A stretch of DNA of 64,000 nt from Croceivirga sp. Its GTDB lineage: Bacteria; Bacteroidota; Bacteroidia; Flavobacteriales; Flavobacteriaceae. The translations under genes were made by a program, and so were the position numbers. Within the stretch, counting starts at the first letter, position 1, and every line of letters starts with the position of its first letter. The notes beneath the pieces are model-generated. The model did not search any database, was not told where the DNA came from, and was given only the letters and a program-made list of their open reading frames with translations. Positions 8,698 through 17,408 of this stretch are shown piece by piece. The stretch lies in the NCBI GenBank assembly GCA_028284285.1, contig JANQSA010000033.1, positions 1-64,000 on the forward strand. Reading direction: 5' to 3'.

Positions 8698-9477
8698 ATG
8701 GGTACCATGCGAATTCATCATCTTAGAAATGCAACCATGGCTATTGAAACCTGGGATACGGTGATTTTGATAGACCCCATGTTAGGGCCTAAGGGGACCA
8801 TGCCAACGTTCACGTATTTCCGATTCAAGGCTCAAAAAAATCCAATAGTAGCGCTACCTGATGCAAGTAACGCTATTTTAGACAAGGTAACGCACTGTCT
8901 TATTACCCATAAGCATCCGGATCATATTGATGCGGCGGGAGAAGCGTTTTTGACAGCAAACAACATTCCGGTTACTTGTAGTATCCGGGACGAAGCATTC
9001 TTCAAAAAGAAAGGACTTAATGTAGTTCAGGCAATTGATTATTGGAAAAGGATCCCTTTTTTAGGAGGATATATTGAAGGTATACCCGCACGCCATGGCT
9101 ATGGTTTTGTGGCGAAGCCCATGGGTAACGTTATGGGATACTACCTTGAACTACCTGAGCAAAAAAGTATCTATCTGAGTTCGGATACCATCTATACGGA
9201 CGATGTAGATAAGGTATTAAGGGAATACAAACCGGCAATTTCGGTAGCGGCTTGTGGTAGTGCCCAATTGGACATTTTCAAGCCGCTGTTGATGCATATG
9301 GAAGACATTATTCGATTTGTAAAGCATGCACCAGGTGAAATCATTGCAAATCACCTCGAGGCGGTAAATCATTGCCCGACCACTCGTGATGCGCTCCGGG
9401 AACGGTTAAAAAAAGAGGCACTTTTAAATAAAGTATTTATCCCGGAAGATGGGGAGGTAATAGCATTTACTTCATAA
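8698..9477 (+). CDS. MBL-fold metallohydrolase (UlaG-like)
   Basis: The 259-residue protein begins MGTMRIHHLRNATMAIE; a longer frame from 8620 would overlap the DUF2306 gene and lacks support. The metal-binding motif HKHPDH (HxHxDH, about residues 71-76) follows a beta-hairpin start typical of the lactamase_B_2 / UlaG-like branch. YLSSDTIY and NHLEAVNHCP supply further metal ligands. These enzymes hydrolyse cyclic esters, lactones or phosphodiesters; the substrate here is unknown. Starts ATG at 8698 and 8707 are both possible. Confidence 0.85.
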   Translation: MGTMRIHHLRNATMAIETWDTVILIDPMLGPKGTMPTFTYFRFKAQKNPIVALPDASNAILDKVTHCLITHKHPDHIDAAGEAFLTANNIPVTCSIRDEAFFKKKGLNVVQAIDYWKRIPFLGGYIEGIPARHGYGFVAKPMGNVMGYYLELPEQKSIYLSSDTIYTDDVDKVLREYKPAISVAACGSAQLDIFKPLLMHMEDIIRFVKHAPGEIIANHLEAVNHCPTTRDALRERLKKEALLNKVFIPEDGEVIAFTS

Positions 9478-9529
9478 GCGTATTCCGGTTGTTTTAGGAA
9501 AAGAAGGTTACCGCATTTTGCCAATATGA

Positions 9530-9949
9530 TTAAGTAGCAAATAGTTGCCCCATATCTCTAAAAGCTTTAAACTCCAAAGCATTTCCTGCAGGATCTAAAA
9601 AGAACATGGTAGCCTGCTCACCTACCTGCCCTTTAAAGCGAATATAAGGGTCTATTATGAACTGCACCCCTTTCGTTTTTAGATCTTCCGAAAAAGATTC
9701 AAAAGTATCCCAGGGTAAGACTACACCGTAATGAGGGACCGGTACTTCTTTCCCATCCACCGGATTGGTGTGAACATTTTCATTGCTCTTGGATTTGTAA
9801 TGAATGACTACCTGATGCCCAAAGAGATTAAAATCTACCCAATGATCACTGCTTCGCCCTTCGGAACAGCCCAGGACATCACGATAAAAGGTTCTGCATT
9901 CCTCAAGATTGTGAACCGGAATAGCAACATGGAAAGGAGTTATTACCAT
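9530..9949 (-). CDS. VOC-family (glyoxalase/bleomycin-resistance-like) protein
   Basis: The 139-residue protein has the vicinal-oxygen-chelate layout: [24 protein letters not shown] at the start, then [16 protein letters not shown], a second half with [15 protein letters not shown], and the closing [15 protein letters not shown]. His 9, His 54 or nearby, and the Glu of LEFKAF are the likely metal ligands. ATG at 9947-9949 is preferred over the TTG at 9958. Members include dioxygenases, glyoxalase I and antibiotic-binding proteins; the substrate cannot be told from sequence. It lies 47 bp downstream of an alpha/beta hydrolase on the same strand. Confidence 0.88.
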   Translation of the reverse strand: MVITPFHVAIPVHNLEECRTFYRDVLGCSEGRSSDHWVDFNLFGHQVVIHYKSKSNENVHTNPVDGKEVPVPHYGVVLPWDTFESFSEDLKTKGVQFIIDPYIRFKGQVGEQATMFFLDPAGNALEFKAFRDMGQLFAT

Positions 9950-9996
9950 AATACCCAATTTACCATAAAAGTAAAGTATAGGTATCTTTTGCCCAA

Positions 9997-10836
9997 TTAT
10001 TCTGCTAAAAACGCGGTAATGTTTTCATTTACTTCATCCTGATGCATGGAATGTCCCAATCCCCTTGTTTTTATTAAGGTGCTGTTCTTCCAGTGGGCAT
10101 GTACTTTTTCGGAAGCCTGGAAAGGGGCAATGTCATCCAGTTCATCATGAATGAGCAACCCTTTTTTGGTATTTGTCCTAACAAAAGCCGAAGTGGAGAA
10201 TTCCTTAATGGCAAACCCAAATCGCTTTTGAACAAATTGATCCAGTGCCTGCAAGACCCGATCACTAAATCGCAGCAAATTTTGGAAGTGGTGCATTATG
10301 TCATAGAATTCTGAAGGAGACCCGATAGTAACAATTTTCTCTACGGAAGAATGGGGGTTTAGATATTCGTTGTAAAGTGCAGTCATTCCGCCAACGGAAT
10401 GCCCTACAACAGCTTTAGGGTTGTATTTGTCTATGATGTGTTGCGCGCAGTAGGCATATAAAGGAACATGCATTTTTTTACCCGAAGAGTAGCCATGTCC
10501 AGGACCATCGAAAGCAATAATGTCGAAACCGGCTGCGCTCAGTTGGGCAATAAGGTTACGCCAGCGAAAGGTGTTGCTCTCCCATCCGTGTAACAAAAGC
10601 ACCCTGTCTTTTGTACCCTTCCAACGATAGGTCTGTATCTGGTGATCTTTAACGGTTTCCACGGTATACTTAGCCTGTTGCAGATAAGACATTTGTTCGG
10701 GTTGTATTCGCCCTTTGCGTACAATGCAAAAGACATCAAAAGCTGTGGCAGCAGCTTTTTTTTTGGAAAACAGTGCTAAAAGGTCAAAGTACTTTCCGTA
10801 GGCCACGGGAACTAATTTGGCGAAGAATTGCTTCAT
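9997..10836 (-). CDS. Alpha/beta hydrolase
   Basis: A 279-residue hydrolase without a signal peptide. The oxyanion region [14 protein letters not shown] lies at about 79, and [11 protein letters not shown] precedes the nucleophile elbow [13 protein letters not shown] (Ser about 147). [13 protein letters not shown] and the late [13 protein letters not shown] supply the acid and His. This matches generic lipase/esterase-like hydrolases. It is divergent from an HxlR-type regulator gene, with only 70 bp between them holding a small inverted repeat, so it may be the regulator's target. Confidence 0.88.
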   Translation of the reverse strand: MKQFFAKLVPVAYGKYFDLLALFSKKKAAATAFDVFCIVRKGRIQPEQMSYLQQAKYTVETVKDHQIQTYRWKGTKDRVLLLHGWESNTFRWRNLIAQLSAAGFDIIAFDGPGHGYSSGKKMHVPLYAYCAQHIIDKYNPKAVVGHSVGGMTALYNEYLNPHSSVEKIVTIGSPSEFYDIMHHFQNLLRFSDRVLQALDQFVQKRFGFAIKEFSTSAFVRTNTKKGLLIHDELDDIAPFQASEKVHAHWKNSTLIKTRGLGHSMHQDEVNENITAFLAE

Positions 10837-10840
10837 TATG

Positions 10841-10855
10841 GTTACTTTTTGTAAC
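10841..10855. promoter_or_regulatory. Inverted repeat in the hydrolase/HxlR divergent promoter
   Basis: GTTAC-TTTTT-GTAAC forms a 5-bp inverted repeat 5 bp upstream of the hydrolase ATG, in the 70-bp gap shared with the HxlR regulator. It is short and could be chance, but its position suits an operator. Confidence 0.35.
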
Positions 10856-10906
10856 TTACTCTTAATTTGAAACTAAAGTAGACAATTCTCAACGAAGGAG
10901 AAAGGG

Positions 10907-11377
10907 GTGATTGGAATAAAACCAGGTATATTAATGGAAACCATAACTGAAAATCAGAAACTTACCACAAGTAAAAAATTGGAAAAAATGTTTGGGCACC
11001 TGGATTACAAAAACCCTCCTGAACTCTGTCCGGTTCGGGATGTAATGTCCGTTGCCTCGGATCAATGGAGTATTTTGATCTTGCTTTGGCTGGGGTATTT
11101 TCCGGTATTGCGGTTTAATAAACTCAAAAAGTACGTATACGGTATATCGAATAAGGTGCTAAGTCAACGCTTAAAAGTATTGGAAGCGGATGGTTATATT
11201 GAACGAAAGGCCTATCCGGAGGTTCCCATTCGCGTAGAATATAACCTGACCGACTTTGGTAAAAGTTATGTAGAACGTCTACTGGAGCTTACGGAGTGGA
11301 TGCAACAAAACAGTCCAAAAGTGTTGGCCAACAGGGAAAAATACGGGCTTATTCCCACCCAATCATCAAATACTTGA
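10907..11377 (+). CDS. HxlR-family winged-helix transcriptional regulator
   Basis: The product (147-156 residues) has the HxlR signature: a conserved Cys-Pro-Val (ELCPVRDVMSV), DQWSILILLWLG, then the recognition region RFNKLKKYVYGISNKVLSQRLKVLEADGYIERK and the wing VRVEYNLTDFGKSY-like segment. Such regulators often sense reactive electrophiles or oxidants through the Cys and control a divergent gene. Two starts are possible: GTG at 10907 with a purine-rich AGGAG upstream, or ATG at 10934. The 3' end overlaps the convergent lipoprotein gene by 29 bp. Confidence 0.9.
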   Translation: MIGIKPGILMETITENQKLTTSKKLEKMFGHLDYKNPPELCPVRDVMSVASDQWSILILLWLGYFPVLRFNKLKKYVYGISNKVLSQRLKVLEADGYIERKAYPEVPIRVEYNLTDFGKSYVERLLELTEWMQQNSPKVLANREKYGLIPTQSSNT

Positions 11378-11894
11378 TTTTTGCCTCTCCTGGAATTTGT
11401 ACCGCCTCAATATTGGAGGTAGAATAGCGTAGGTTTTCGGGAAGCTGATCCTTATCTATGGTAAAGTACAGGTTGGTTTCATTTACAAAAACGACAACAT
11501 TATTCAAAGCCGTCACAATTTTCTTGATGGTGTATTGCTCTTGGATATCCTGAAATGTACTGTTAAGCCCAATACCTTCTTCCGAAACAAAACGTGCATC
11601 CATTACCTGGATGTTTTCCACCGTAGGAATGCTATCTGTACTGGGCGTCAGGGTTAATAAATGCTTCCCTCCTTTTTCAAATACTTTGATCTTTTGGGTT
11701 CTGGAACCAATTGCCGGGTAAAAGGTGTCTTTTACAATAGAATCATCGGCATAGATCAATTCCAAATCACGAACCAGGCTAATCTTGTCCAGTTTGCCTA
11801 CACCTTCGGAGGTGATTAAGAAGGTGGTGTCTTTTTCGCCACAAGCAACCATGAAAAGTAAAATACAAGCGCTAAAAATCAACAACTTTCGCAT
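11349..11894 (-). CDS. Lipoprotein of unknown function
   Basis: The 181-residue product starts MRKLLIFSACILLFMVACGE, with a lipobox FMVAC and lipidated Cys about 18. The start at 11894 is used because the longer frame (11927) overlaps the upstream cupin gene; the chosen ATG lies 4 bp after the cupin stop. The mature part is a beta-rich small domain (FLITSEGVGKLDK, KHLLTLTPSTD, FTIDKDQLPENL). No known family was recognised. It is probably co-transcribed with the cupin gene. Confidence 0.75.
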   Translation of the reverse strand: MRKLLIFSACILLFMVACGEKDTTFLITSEGVGKLDKISLVRDLELIYADDSIVKDTFYPAIGSRTQKIKVFEKGGKHLLTLTPSTDSIPTVENIQVMDARFVSEEGIGLNSTFQDIQEQYTIKKIVTALNNVVVFVNETNLYFTIDKDQLPENLRYSTSNIEAVQIPGEAKIKYLMIGWE

Positions 11895-11898
11895 AAGG

Positions 11899-12243
11899 TT
11901 AAAAGTTTTCTTCAATTCTGTCTTCAAATGTACTGGGTTCGGAGATAACCAAAAAGTTTAATTCCTGTGGTGTGTTGTTTTTGATTTGGTGCTTGATCCC
12001 CGGGGGAACTAAAAGCCCTTCATTAGGTTGCAATTCAAAAGTTTCATCAGCTAACCTTATTGTGGCCCTACCATTGAGCACAAAGAAGAACTGCTGTGAT
12101 GAGCTGTGAAAATGTACTTTTTCCGAGGTCATAGGAGGCATTTGCTCCTGTTTTATGCTTAAGGTTTTGGAATCTACCAAGGGCCAGCCTTTGCAGTGAT
12201 TTCCCCAGGTATACCCTTTGCTGTTCCCAATGCTCTTTTTCAT
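11899..12243 (-). CDS. Single-domain cupin protein
   Basis: A 114-residue cupin. Motif 1 is KVHFHSSSQQFFFVLNGRATIRL, with metal-ligand His residues in HFH, and motif 2 is LLVPPGIKHQIKNNT, with a further His. It forms a small beta-barrel that probably binds a metal and a small ligand. The substrate is unknown. It starts right beside the CACCTAA heptamer array, which separates it from the HerA-like ATPase gene, and it leads into the lipoprotein gene with a 4-bp gap. Confidence 0.88.
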   Translation of the reverse strand: MKKSIGNSKGYTWGNHCKGWPLVDSKTLSIKQEQMPPMTSEKVHFHSSSQQFFFVLNGRATIRLADETFELQPNEGLLVPPGIKHQIKNNTPQELNFLVISEPSTFEDRIEENF

Positions 12244-12245
12244 TT

Positions 12246-12311
12246 CCTAACACCTAACACCTAACACCTAACACCTAACACCTAACACCTAACACCTAAC
12301 ACCTAACACCT
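12246..12311. repeat. Heptanucleotide tandem repeat (CACCTAA)n
   Basis: About 9.4 perfect tandem copies of CACCTAA fill the gap between the cupin start and the HerA-like stop codon. The unit differs from the ACACCAA repeat at 1-113 by one base when put in register (AACACCT versus AACACCA). Confidence 0.97.
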
Positions 12312-13830
12312 ATCGTATCACTTTCTTTAGAACGCCAAGAACGCCCCGGATAAAAGTGGCGCTGGTCAATACTTTCACAACAGGATTCATCCGTGTACTA
12401 CGCCTTCCAGAGGATGTCCTTCGGGTGGCTTTCTGTTGTTCTTCCCGGGCCTTCTCTTTTTCCGCTTCTTTCTCGGCTTTCTCGATTTTTTCGTTTAAAA
12501 TCTCATAGGCGCTTTCCCGGTCAATGGAGTCATTATATTTTTTGGTCAACTGCGATTTGCCGATCGCCGTTTTGAGTTCGCTATCCGTTAAAACGTCCAT
12601 ACGGCTCATAGGGGCTCGGAGCAGGGTGGCTGCCAAGGGGGTAGGACGACCTTTTTCATCCAGAGCGGAGATAAGGGCTTCCCCAATTCCCAGGGCAGTC
12701 AGAATTTCCTCGGTTTTGTAGAACTCCGAATCCGGATAGTTTTGTGCAGTTAGTTTGATCGCTTTTCTATCCTTGGCTGTGAACGCGCGTAACGCATGTT
12801 GCACCTTTAATCCCAGTTGCGCCAGCACCTCGTCCGGGACATCGGTTGGGTTTTGCGTAACAAAATACAGGCCAATCCCTTTGGAACGGATCAGTTTAAC
12901 AATACTCTCGATCTGGTCTAATAAGGCCTTGGAGGCATTGTCAAAGATCAGATGCGCTTCGTCTATAAAGAAAATAAGTTCGGGCCTATCGCTATCTCCT
13001 TGCTCCGGGAAAGTAGCATAGATCTCGGCCAACAGACTTAACATAAAAGTGGAGAACAGTTTGGGCTTGTCCTGTATATCGGTCAGGCGAACAATGTTGA
13101 TATAGCCCCTGCCATTTTCATCTATCCGACATAGGTCCTCCACTTCAAAGGATTTTTCTCCAAAAAAGAGATCTGCCCCCTGTTGTTCCAGTTCTATGAT
13201 CTTTCTGAGAATGGTACCCGTAGAACTGGTGGATATCCGTCCATAGTTCGCCTGAAATTCTTTTTTGCCTTCCCCGGTAGCGTATTGTAAGACCTTTTTA
13301 AAATCTTTTAGGTCCAATAAGGGAAGTTTATTGTCATCACAATACTTGAATACCACAGCTACAATACCTTCCTGGGTTACCGTTAAATTCAGTATTCGTG
13401 AAAGAAGTACAGGGCCAAATTCCGAGACCGTGGCCCTTAGGCGTACCCCATCTTGCTCCGAGAGGGAGAGCATTTCTACCGGAAATCCTTTGGCTTCAAA
13501 AGGAAGTCCAATTTTCTCATGCCGCTCATCAATTTTGGGATGTCCCGGACTGGGTTGTGCAATACCGCTTAAATCGCCTTTCAGGTCCATCAACAATACG
13601 GGAATGCCTTTATCCGATAAGTTTTCTGCGATAACCTGTAGTGTTTTGGTTTTTCCGGTTCCGGTGGCCCCTGCAATAAGGCCATGTCGGTTTAAGGTTT
13701 TTAACGGCACCTTCACAAAAGCTTTAGTAACCGTTTCTCCATCCACCATTCCAGCTCCCATAGTGATATAATCCCCTTTCATGGTATATCCTTTTTCCAT
13801 ATGGGCCATGAACTTTTCTTTTCTATCCAT
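12310..13830 (-). CDS. HerA-like P-loop ATPase (DUF853 family)
   Basis: This 506-residue ATPase belongs to the FtsK-HerA superfamily. Walker A is GATGTGKTKT (about 53-62), Walker B with catalytic Glu is ELIFFIDEAHLIFD (about 282-295), and a downstream sensor/arginine region is FVTQNPTDVPDEVLAQLG. The C-terminus has a charged coiled-coil rich in Glu/Lys followed by a basic tail. Bacterial DUF853 proteins are widespread in core contexts and are often annotated as predicted DNA helicases or translocases; the role is unproven. No nuclease or SIR2 partner is adjacent, so it does not look like a HerA defence module. Confidence 0.9.
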   Translation of the reverse strand: MDRKEKFMAHMEKGYTMKGDYITMGAGMVDGETVTKAFVKVPLKTLNRHGLIAGATGTGKTKTLQVIAENLSDKGIPVLLMDLKGDLSGIAQPSPGHPKIDERHEKIGLPFEAKGFPVEMLSLSEQDGVRLRATVSEFGPVLLSRILNLTVTQEGIVAVVFKYCDDNKLPLLDLKDFKKVLQYATGEGKKEFQANYGRISTSSTGTILRKIIELEQQGADLFFGEKSFEVEDLCRIDENGRGYINIVRLTDIQDKPKLFSTFMLSLLAEIYATFPEQGDSDRPELIFFIDEAHLIFDNASKALLDQIESIVKLIRSKGIGLYFVTQNPTDVPDEVLAQLGLKVQHALRAFTAKDRKAIKLTAQNYPDSEFYKTEEILTALGIGEALISALDEKGRPTPLAATLLRAPMSRMDVLTDSELKTAIGKSQLTKKYNDSIDRESAYEILNEKIEKAEKEAEKEKAREEQQKATRRTSSGRRSTRMNPVVKVLTSATFIRGVLGVLKKVIR

Positions 13831-13931
13831 GTACTGTTGTTTCCGATAAAAATAGCCTAATTTGCCAGAAGAAGAAAGGACTCGGGAAAATAGGCCTAAG
13901 ACCAGGGAAAACAGAGATAAGACCTAAGATC

Positions 13932-14384
13932 ATGAATGCCTGCATAAAACATTTCAGCTACATAGCAAGTATTTTGCTTTTTACTAATCTGGCCGCACAG
14001 GATAACAGTGAAATCATTTTTCATCAACCCGCTAACCCGGAGCGCGCCAAGGCGCCTTTTAGCGAGGTCGTGCAGGCTGGAAACCTTTTTTTTCTTGCCG
14101 GGCAAATTGGAATGGATCGTACGGTTGGAAAACTGGCGCAGGGCGGAATTCAGGGGGAGACCGAACAGACGATTAAGAATATACAGGGGGTACTTAACCA
14201 TCACGGATTAACATTGGACAATGTGGTAAAGTGTACCGTAATTCTAAGTGATATCAATGATTTTAAGGCCTTCAATGAGGTGTATATTAAATACTTCACC
14301 AAAAAACCGGCGAGAACCACCTATGCTGCTGCAGGCCTGGCGGCAGGAGCAAAAATTGAAATTGATGTTATTGCCGTGAAGTAA
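13932..14384 (+). CDS. Exported RidA-like (YjgF/YER057c/UK114) protein
   Basis: The 150-residue protein combines a signal peptide (MNACIKHFSYIASILLFTNLAAQ) with a complete RidA domain: FSEVVQAGNLFFLAGQIGMD, NIQGVLNHHGLTLDNVVKCTV, INDFKAFNEVYIKYF and PARTTYAAAGLAAGAKIEIDVIAV. The Arg in KPARTTY corresponds to the catalytic Arg that positions enamine/imine substrates in RidA deaminases. Cytosolic RidA removes reactive 2-aminoacrylate; an exported version is less understood. The 3' end overlaps the convergent DUF4386 gene by 17 bp. Confidence 0.9.
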   Translation: MNACIKHFSYIASILLFTNLAAQDNSEIIFHQPANPERAKAPFSEVVQAGNLFFLAGQIGMDRTVGKLAQGGIQGETEQTIKNIQGVLNHHGLTLDNVVKCTVILSDINDFKAFNEVYIKYFTKKPARTTYAAAGLAAGAKIEIDVIAVK

Positions 14385-15060
14385 CCATTGGATACTCCCT
14401 GGCGCCCATAAGCAAAAGCCACAAACAGGTTCCTATTTCCCCAATGCTTGCCGGTAAAGTCATATAGTCCGAGATACCGAAGTGTCCGTAATCCGGAAAA
14501 ACGATTCTTCCAAGAAAATCCAGGTAATATCCAATGCTGCCCAGCATCAACAACCCGCCTAAAATCTTGGGGAGTATTCCCGATGTATAGATCAACCATC
14601 CCAAAGGAAAAAGCCACAAGGCCCAAAAGTTCTGCCCAATCAGGTTGCCGTTGTTGAACTGATGTAGATAAAACATGATTTCGTTTGGTAATTGACCGGT
14701 GGCAGGAGTTCCGTTTTCAAGTAATTCCAAGATGGCGAATTTGTTGGAGAGGTTGGAAAACAAAATAGGAACACTGGGTATGGCTAGTGCTACCATGGCT
14801 ACGGCATAGTATTGGTTTACCTTCGCCAGTAGTTTGTAAAGTACCAGGGGCAACAACAAAAATGCCGTAAAACATAGGCTTTCGGCTACAATGCCCCATC
14901 TAAAGAGGGAATTTAAATCCCGAATATTCTGTAAGGTACTCAAAGGATTATCCCATACAACAAGATGGGAGGGTACATACATTAGACTAAAAATCCCTGT
15001 AAGTACTACAATCAAATAGAGAAAACCCGCTAAGCGGGCGGTCTTTTTATTAGTGGTCAT
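14368..15060 (-). CDS. DUF4386-family membrane protein
   Basis: This 230-residue polytopic protein has about six membrane segments and the DUF4386 opening KKTARLAGFLYLIVVLTGIFS, followed by RWGIVAESLCFTAFLLLPLVLY and a C-terminal PASIGEIGTCLWLLLMGA. ATG at 15058-15060 (MTTNKK) is used; the upstream in-frame start at 15090 is less likely. Function is unknown in the family. It converges with the RidA-like gene and diverges from queE. Confidence 0.85.
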   Translation of the reverse strand: MTTNKKTARLAGFLYLIVVLTGIFSLMYVPSHLVVWDNPLSTLQNIRDLNSLFRWGIVAESLCFTAFLLLPLVLYKLLAKVNQYYAVAMVALAIPSVPILFSNLSNKFAILELLENGTPATGQLPNEIMFYLHQFNNGNLIGQNFWALWLFPLGWLIYTSGILPKILGGLLMLGSIGYYLDFLGRIVFPDYGHFGISDYMTLPASIGEIGTCLWLLLMGAREYPMVTSRQ

Positions 15061-15142
15061 CGCAGTTGTTTTTGGTTTGACGAATAGCAAGAGCAGTTGT
15101 TACAAGCCCGCATCAAAATAATGGAAACCCCCTTATGTAATG

Positions 15143-15150
15143 TATCTTTG
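15143..15150 (+). promoter_or_regulatory. -7 promoter element upstream of queE
   Basis: TATCTTTG is an exact TAnnTTTG match. It overlaps the first in-frame ATG (15140), so transcription should begin around 15157 and translation must start further in, most likely at the ATG at 15170. Confidence 0.6.
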
Positions 15151-15169
15151 CATTATGGTTAAGGAAGTA

Positions 15170-15784
15170 ATGCATTTGGTGAATCAAGGCCTGATGTTGC
15201 CATTGATGGAGGAATTCTACACCATTCAGGGAGAAGGGTATCACAAGGGAACTGCGGCCTATTTCATACGAATAGGGGGCTGTGATGTGGGCTGCCATTG
15301 GTGTGATGTGAAAGAAAGCTGGAATGCTGAGATCCATCCGCCAACAGCTATTGAGCATATTATTGAAAATGCGGCGAAGTATTCGGACACCATTGTGATT
15401 ACCGGGGGAGAGCCTCTTACCTGGGATATGGGCCCTTTAACGGGGGGACTAAAGGCTAAAAATCTAAAAATACATATTGAGACTTCCGGGGCCTATCCGT
15501 TGACCGGTGTATGGGATTGGATCTGCCTTTCCCCAAAAAAGGTAAAGCTGCCTGTAGGGGATATCCATCAAAAAGCGGATGAGTTAAAAGTAATTGTATA
15601 CAATAAGCACGATTTGCAGTTTGCCGAGGAACACGCGGCCAGGGTGGGTAACGATTGTCTGTTATTTCTGCAACCGGAGTGGAGCGTCCGTGAAAAAGTT
15701 ATGCCGCTAATTGTGGAATATGTAATGCAACATCCTCAATGGCGGGTATCTTTGCAAACCCATAAATACTTGAATATCCCCTAA
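15170..15784 (+). CDS. queE: 7-carboxy-7-deazaguanine synthase QueE
   Basis: This radical-SAM enzyme converts 6-carboxytetrahydropterin to 7-carboxy-7-deazaguanine in queuosine (preQ0) synthesis. The product contains PLMEEFYTIQGEG, substrate contacts around FIRIGGCD, and the cluster motif CDVGCHWC (CX3CX2C), followed by VITGGEPLTW. The compact size (about 204 residues) is normal for QueE. The start is set at 15170 because a consensus promoter box covers the upstream ATG at 15140; ATG 15155 would sit at the expected transcription start. No other queuosine genes are adjacent. Confidence 0.93.
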   Translation: MHLVNQGLMLPLMEEFYTIQGEGYHKGTAAYFIRIGGCDVGCHWCDVKESWNAEIHPPTAIEHIIENAAKYSDTIVITGGEPLTWDMGPLTGGLKAKNLKIHIETSGAYPLTGVWDWICLSPKKVKLPVGDIHQKADELKVIVYNKHDLQFAEEHAARVGNDCLLFLQPEWSVREKVMPLIVEYVMQHPQWRVSLQTHKYLNIP

Positions 15785-16660
15785 TTATCGGCCGCCGTTG
15801 TTTTGCAGGTCCAATATACATTCTGCGTCCAATTCAGGGATAACGCCCATGTTACGAGCGGCTCGGGATTCCAATAGGTTAATTACGCTTAGTCCCGATA
15901 GCGAACAGGCAGATCGTATTTCCGACTTTGCAGCAATAGCCATTCTGCCAATAACACCGAATTGCAGTTCGGCACGCATCAGGCAACCCTCAATTGCGCA
16001 GTGATTGGGTGCTTCAGGATCCTCATGCTCATTTACCGCAACAGTACCCAGATTAACCAGCCCAAAGAGATGCCCGAATTCATGATTAAGCGTAGCAGTT
16101 TCCACATCGGTGGTGGTGATCGAAGGATTTCTACTTCTGTCCACCAGAGTTCGAATGGTACTTTCATAGATTACCATAGAGGTGTTTCTATACACGGCCC
16201 CCAAGGTGACCAGGCCTTCCCCTTCATCATCTCCATCCGACGGGGCATCTGCAAAATAGATATAAACGGCCAGGGTGGTCCCATTGTTATAGGCGGTACG
16301 ATTTTCTCGCTCTAAATCTACAATTTCCTGTAAAGTCAAACTTTCTTCTCCCGGAGAAGGTAGTTCCAGATAACTAACATCAATGTTTTGTTTAAAGGTA
16401 CGCTGCTGTAAAAACTCTGTAAAATGGGTCATGGTTTGCGGAGTAGGCCGGAATCCCGTAACATAAGCGGCTTCAACCAGAATGCGGTCAAAGTTAGCGT
16501 TGGAAAGGAGGTCATTGGCTGAGGCGCCTGTGGCTAATAGATTTTGTGAACGGTCCACTACCGGGTCATCATCGGTAGGGTCAGTTCCGTTATCATCTCC
16601 GGAAGAACAGGAAAAAAGAGATAACACGGTAAATAAATAGAGCACAAAATACTTTTTCAT
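15785..16660 (-). CDS. Putative zinc metalloprotease lipoprotein
   Basis: The 291-residue protein starts MKKYFVLYLFTVLSLFSC, with a lipobox LSLFSC and an Asp-rich linker after the Cys. The motif LNHEFGHLFGLVNLGT fits the HExxHxxGxxN/H zinc site of metzincin-like proteases; the third ligand would be Asn or a later His (VNEHEDPEAPNHC). The segment CAIEGCLMRAEL is typical of the Met-turn region in these surface metalloproteases. ATG 16660 is preferred over 16669. It is likely outer-membrane anchored. Confidence 0.82.
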   Translation of the reverse strand: MKKYFVLYLFTVLSLFSCSSGDDNGTDPTDDDPVVDRSQNLLATGASANDLLSNANFDRILVEAAYVTGFRPTPQTMTHFTEFLQQRTFKQNIDVSYLELPSPGEESLTLQEIVDLERENRTAYNNGTTLAVYIYFADAPSDGDDEGEGLVTLGAVYRNTSMVIYESTIRTLVDRSRNPSITTTDVETATLNHEFGHLFGLVNLGTVAVNEHEDPEAPNHCAIEGCLMRAELQFGVIGRMAIAAKSEIRSACSLSGLSVINLLESRAARNMGVIPELDAECILDLQNNGGR

Positions 16661-16703
16661 AGCATGCATTTAATGTAAAACGATAGCATAAGGTTCATAG
16701 TAT

Positions 16704-17408
16704 TCAGGTTAAGGATAGCTTGGCCAAATAGTCGTAATGCGCTCCCTCACATATCAGCTCGCATCTCAATTTCTTTTCCCGGGCATATATTTCCAGGGTG
16801 GGGTAATCCAGATACAGCCAATCAAAAACCGGGCCTTTTTTGTCGAGGTATTCCATTTGAAAACTCACCTCCCCGTAATAGTCCACATTTCCCGGAATCC
16901 AATACCCACCGTCTTCATCCTGTTCAAACATGTAGAGAATGTCGCTGGAATCCAAAAGGATTTGACCATTGGGTCGCAATAAAGTTTTACAATGGGTTAA
17001 AAACTGCGGTAGTTCCTTCAGTTTTCCTGCCAGGCCAATACCGTTCATGAGGAGTAATAAAGTGTCAAATGTTTTTTGGGAATAGGATAAAAAATCAGCT
17101 TGAACCATATTTTTAAGACCCCGTTGTTGGCAAACTTTAATGGCTCCCACCGAACGGTCTAATCCTGTTACCTCCATCCCTTTTTCTTGTAAATACAGGG
17201 AATGGCTGCCCGCACCACAGCCAATATCCAAAACGCTACCGTAACTTAATGCAAGGGCCTCTTGTTCCAATTTTGGCATTTCAGGATAGGAGCGAAACAG
17301 GTAGGGGAGCGGAAGCACTGCGTTTTCCTCTAAGGAAGAATTGGTAGCAATGTCTTCCGTATATCTTCCGTTTTGGTAATCCAGCAAAGCCCTTCCTAAA
17401 ACATCCAT
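16704..17408 (-). CDS. Class I SAM-dependent methyltransferase
   Basis: A 234-residue Rossmann-fold methyltransferase. Motif I is SVLDIGCGAGSHSLYL (about 54-69), followed by VTGLDRSVGAIKVC and MVQADFLSY, with the post-motif DTLLLLMNGIGLAGKL. The N-terminal RALLDYQNGRYTED and C-terminal acidic strands are seen in uncharacterised flavobacterial methyltransferases. Substrate unknown. It lies 43 bp downstream of nothing on its own strand and appears monocistronic. Confidence 0.85.
   Translation of the reverse strand: MDVLGRALLDYQNGRYTEDIATNSSLEENAVLPLPYLFRSYPEMPKLEQEALALSYGSVLDIGCGAGSHSLYLQEKGMEVTGLDRSVGAIKVCQQRGLKNMVQADFLSYSQKTFDTLLLLMNGIGLAGKLKELPQFLTHCKTLLRPNGQILLDSSDILYMFEQDEDGGYWIPGNVDYYGEVSFQMEYLDKKGPVFDWLYLDYPTLEIYAREKKLRCELICEGAHYDYLAKLSLT

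Noticed and set aside
12310-13830. HerA-like ATPase as part of a defence system
   Set aside because: No nuclease, SIR2 or DUF4297 partner is adjacent, and neighbours are ordinary genes.
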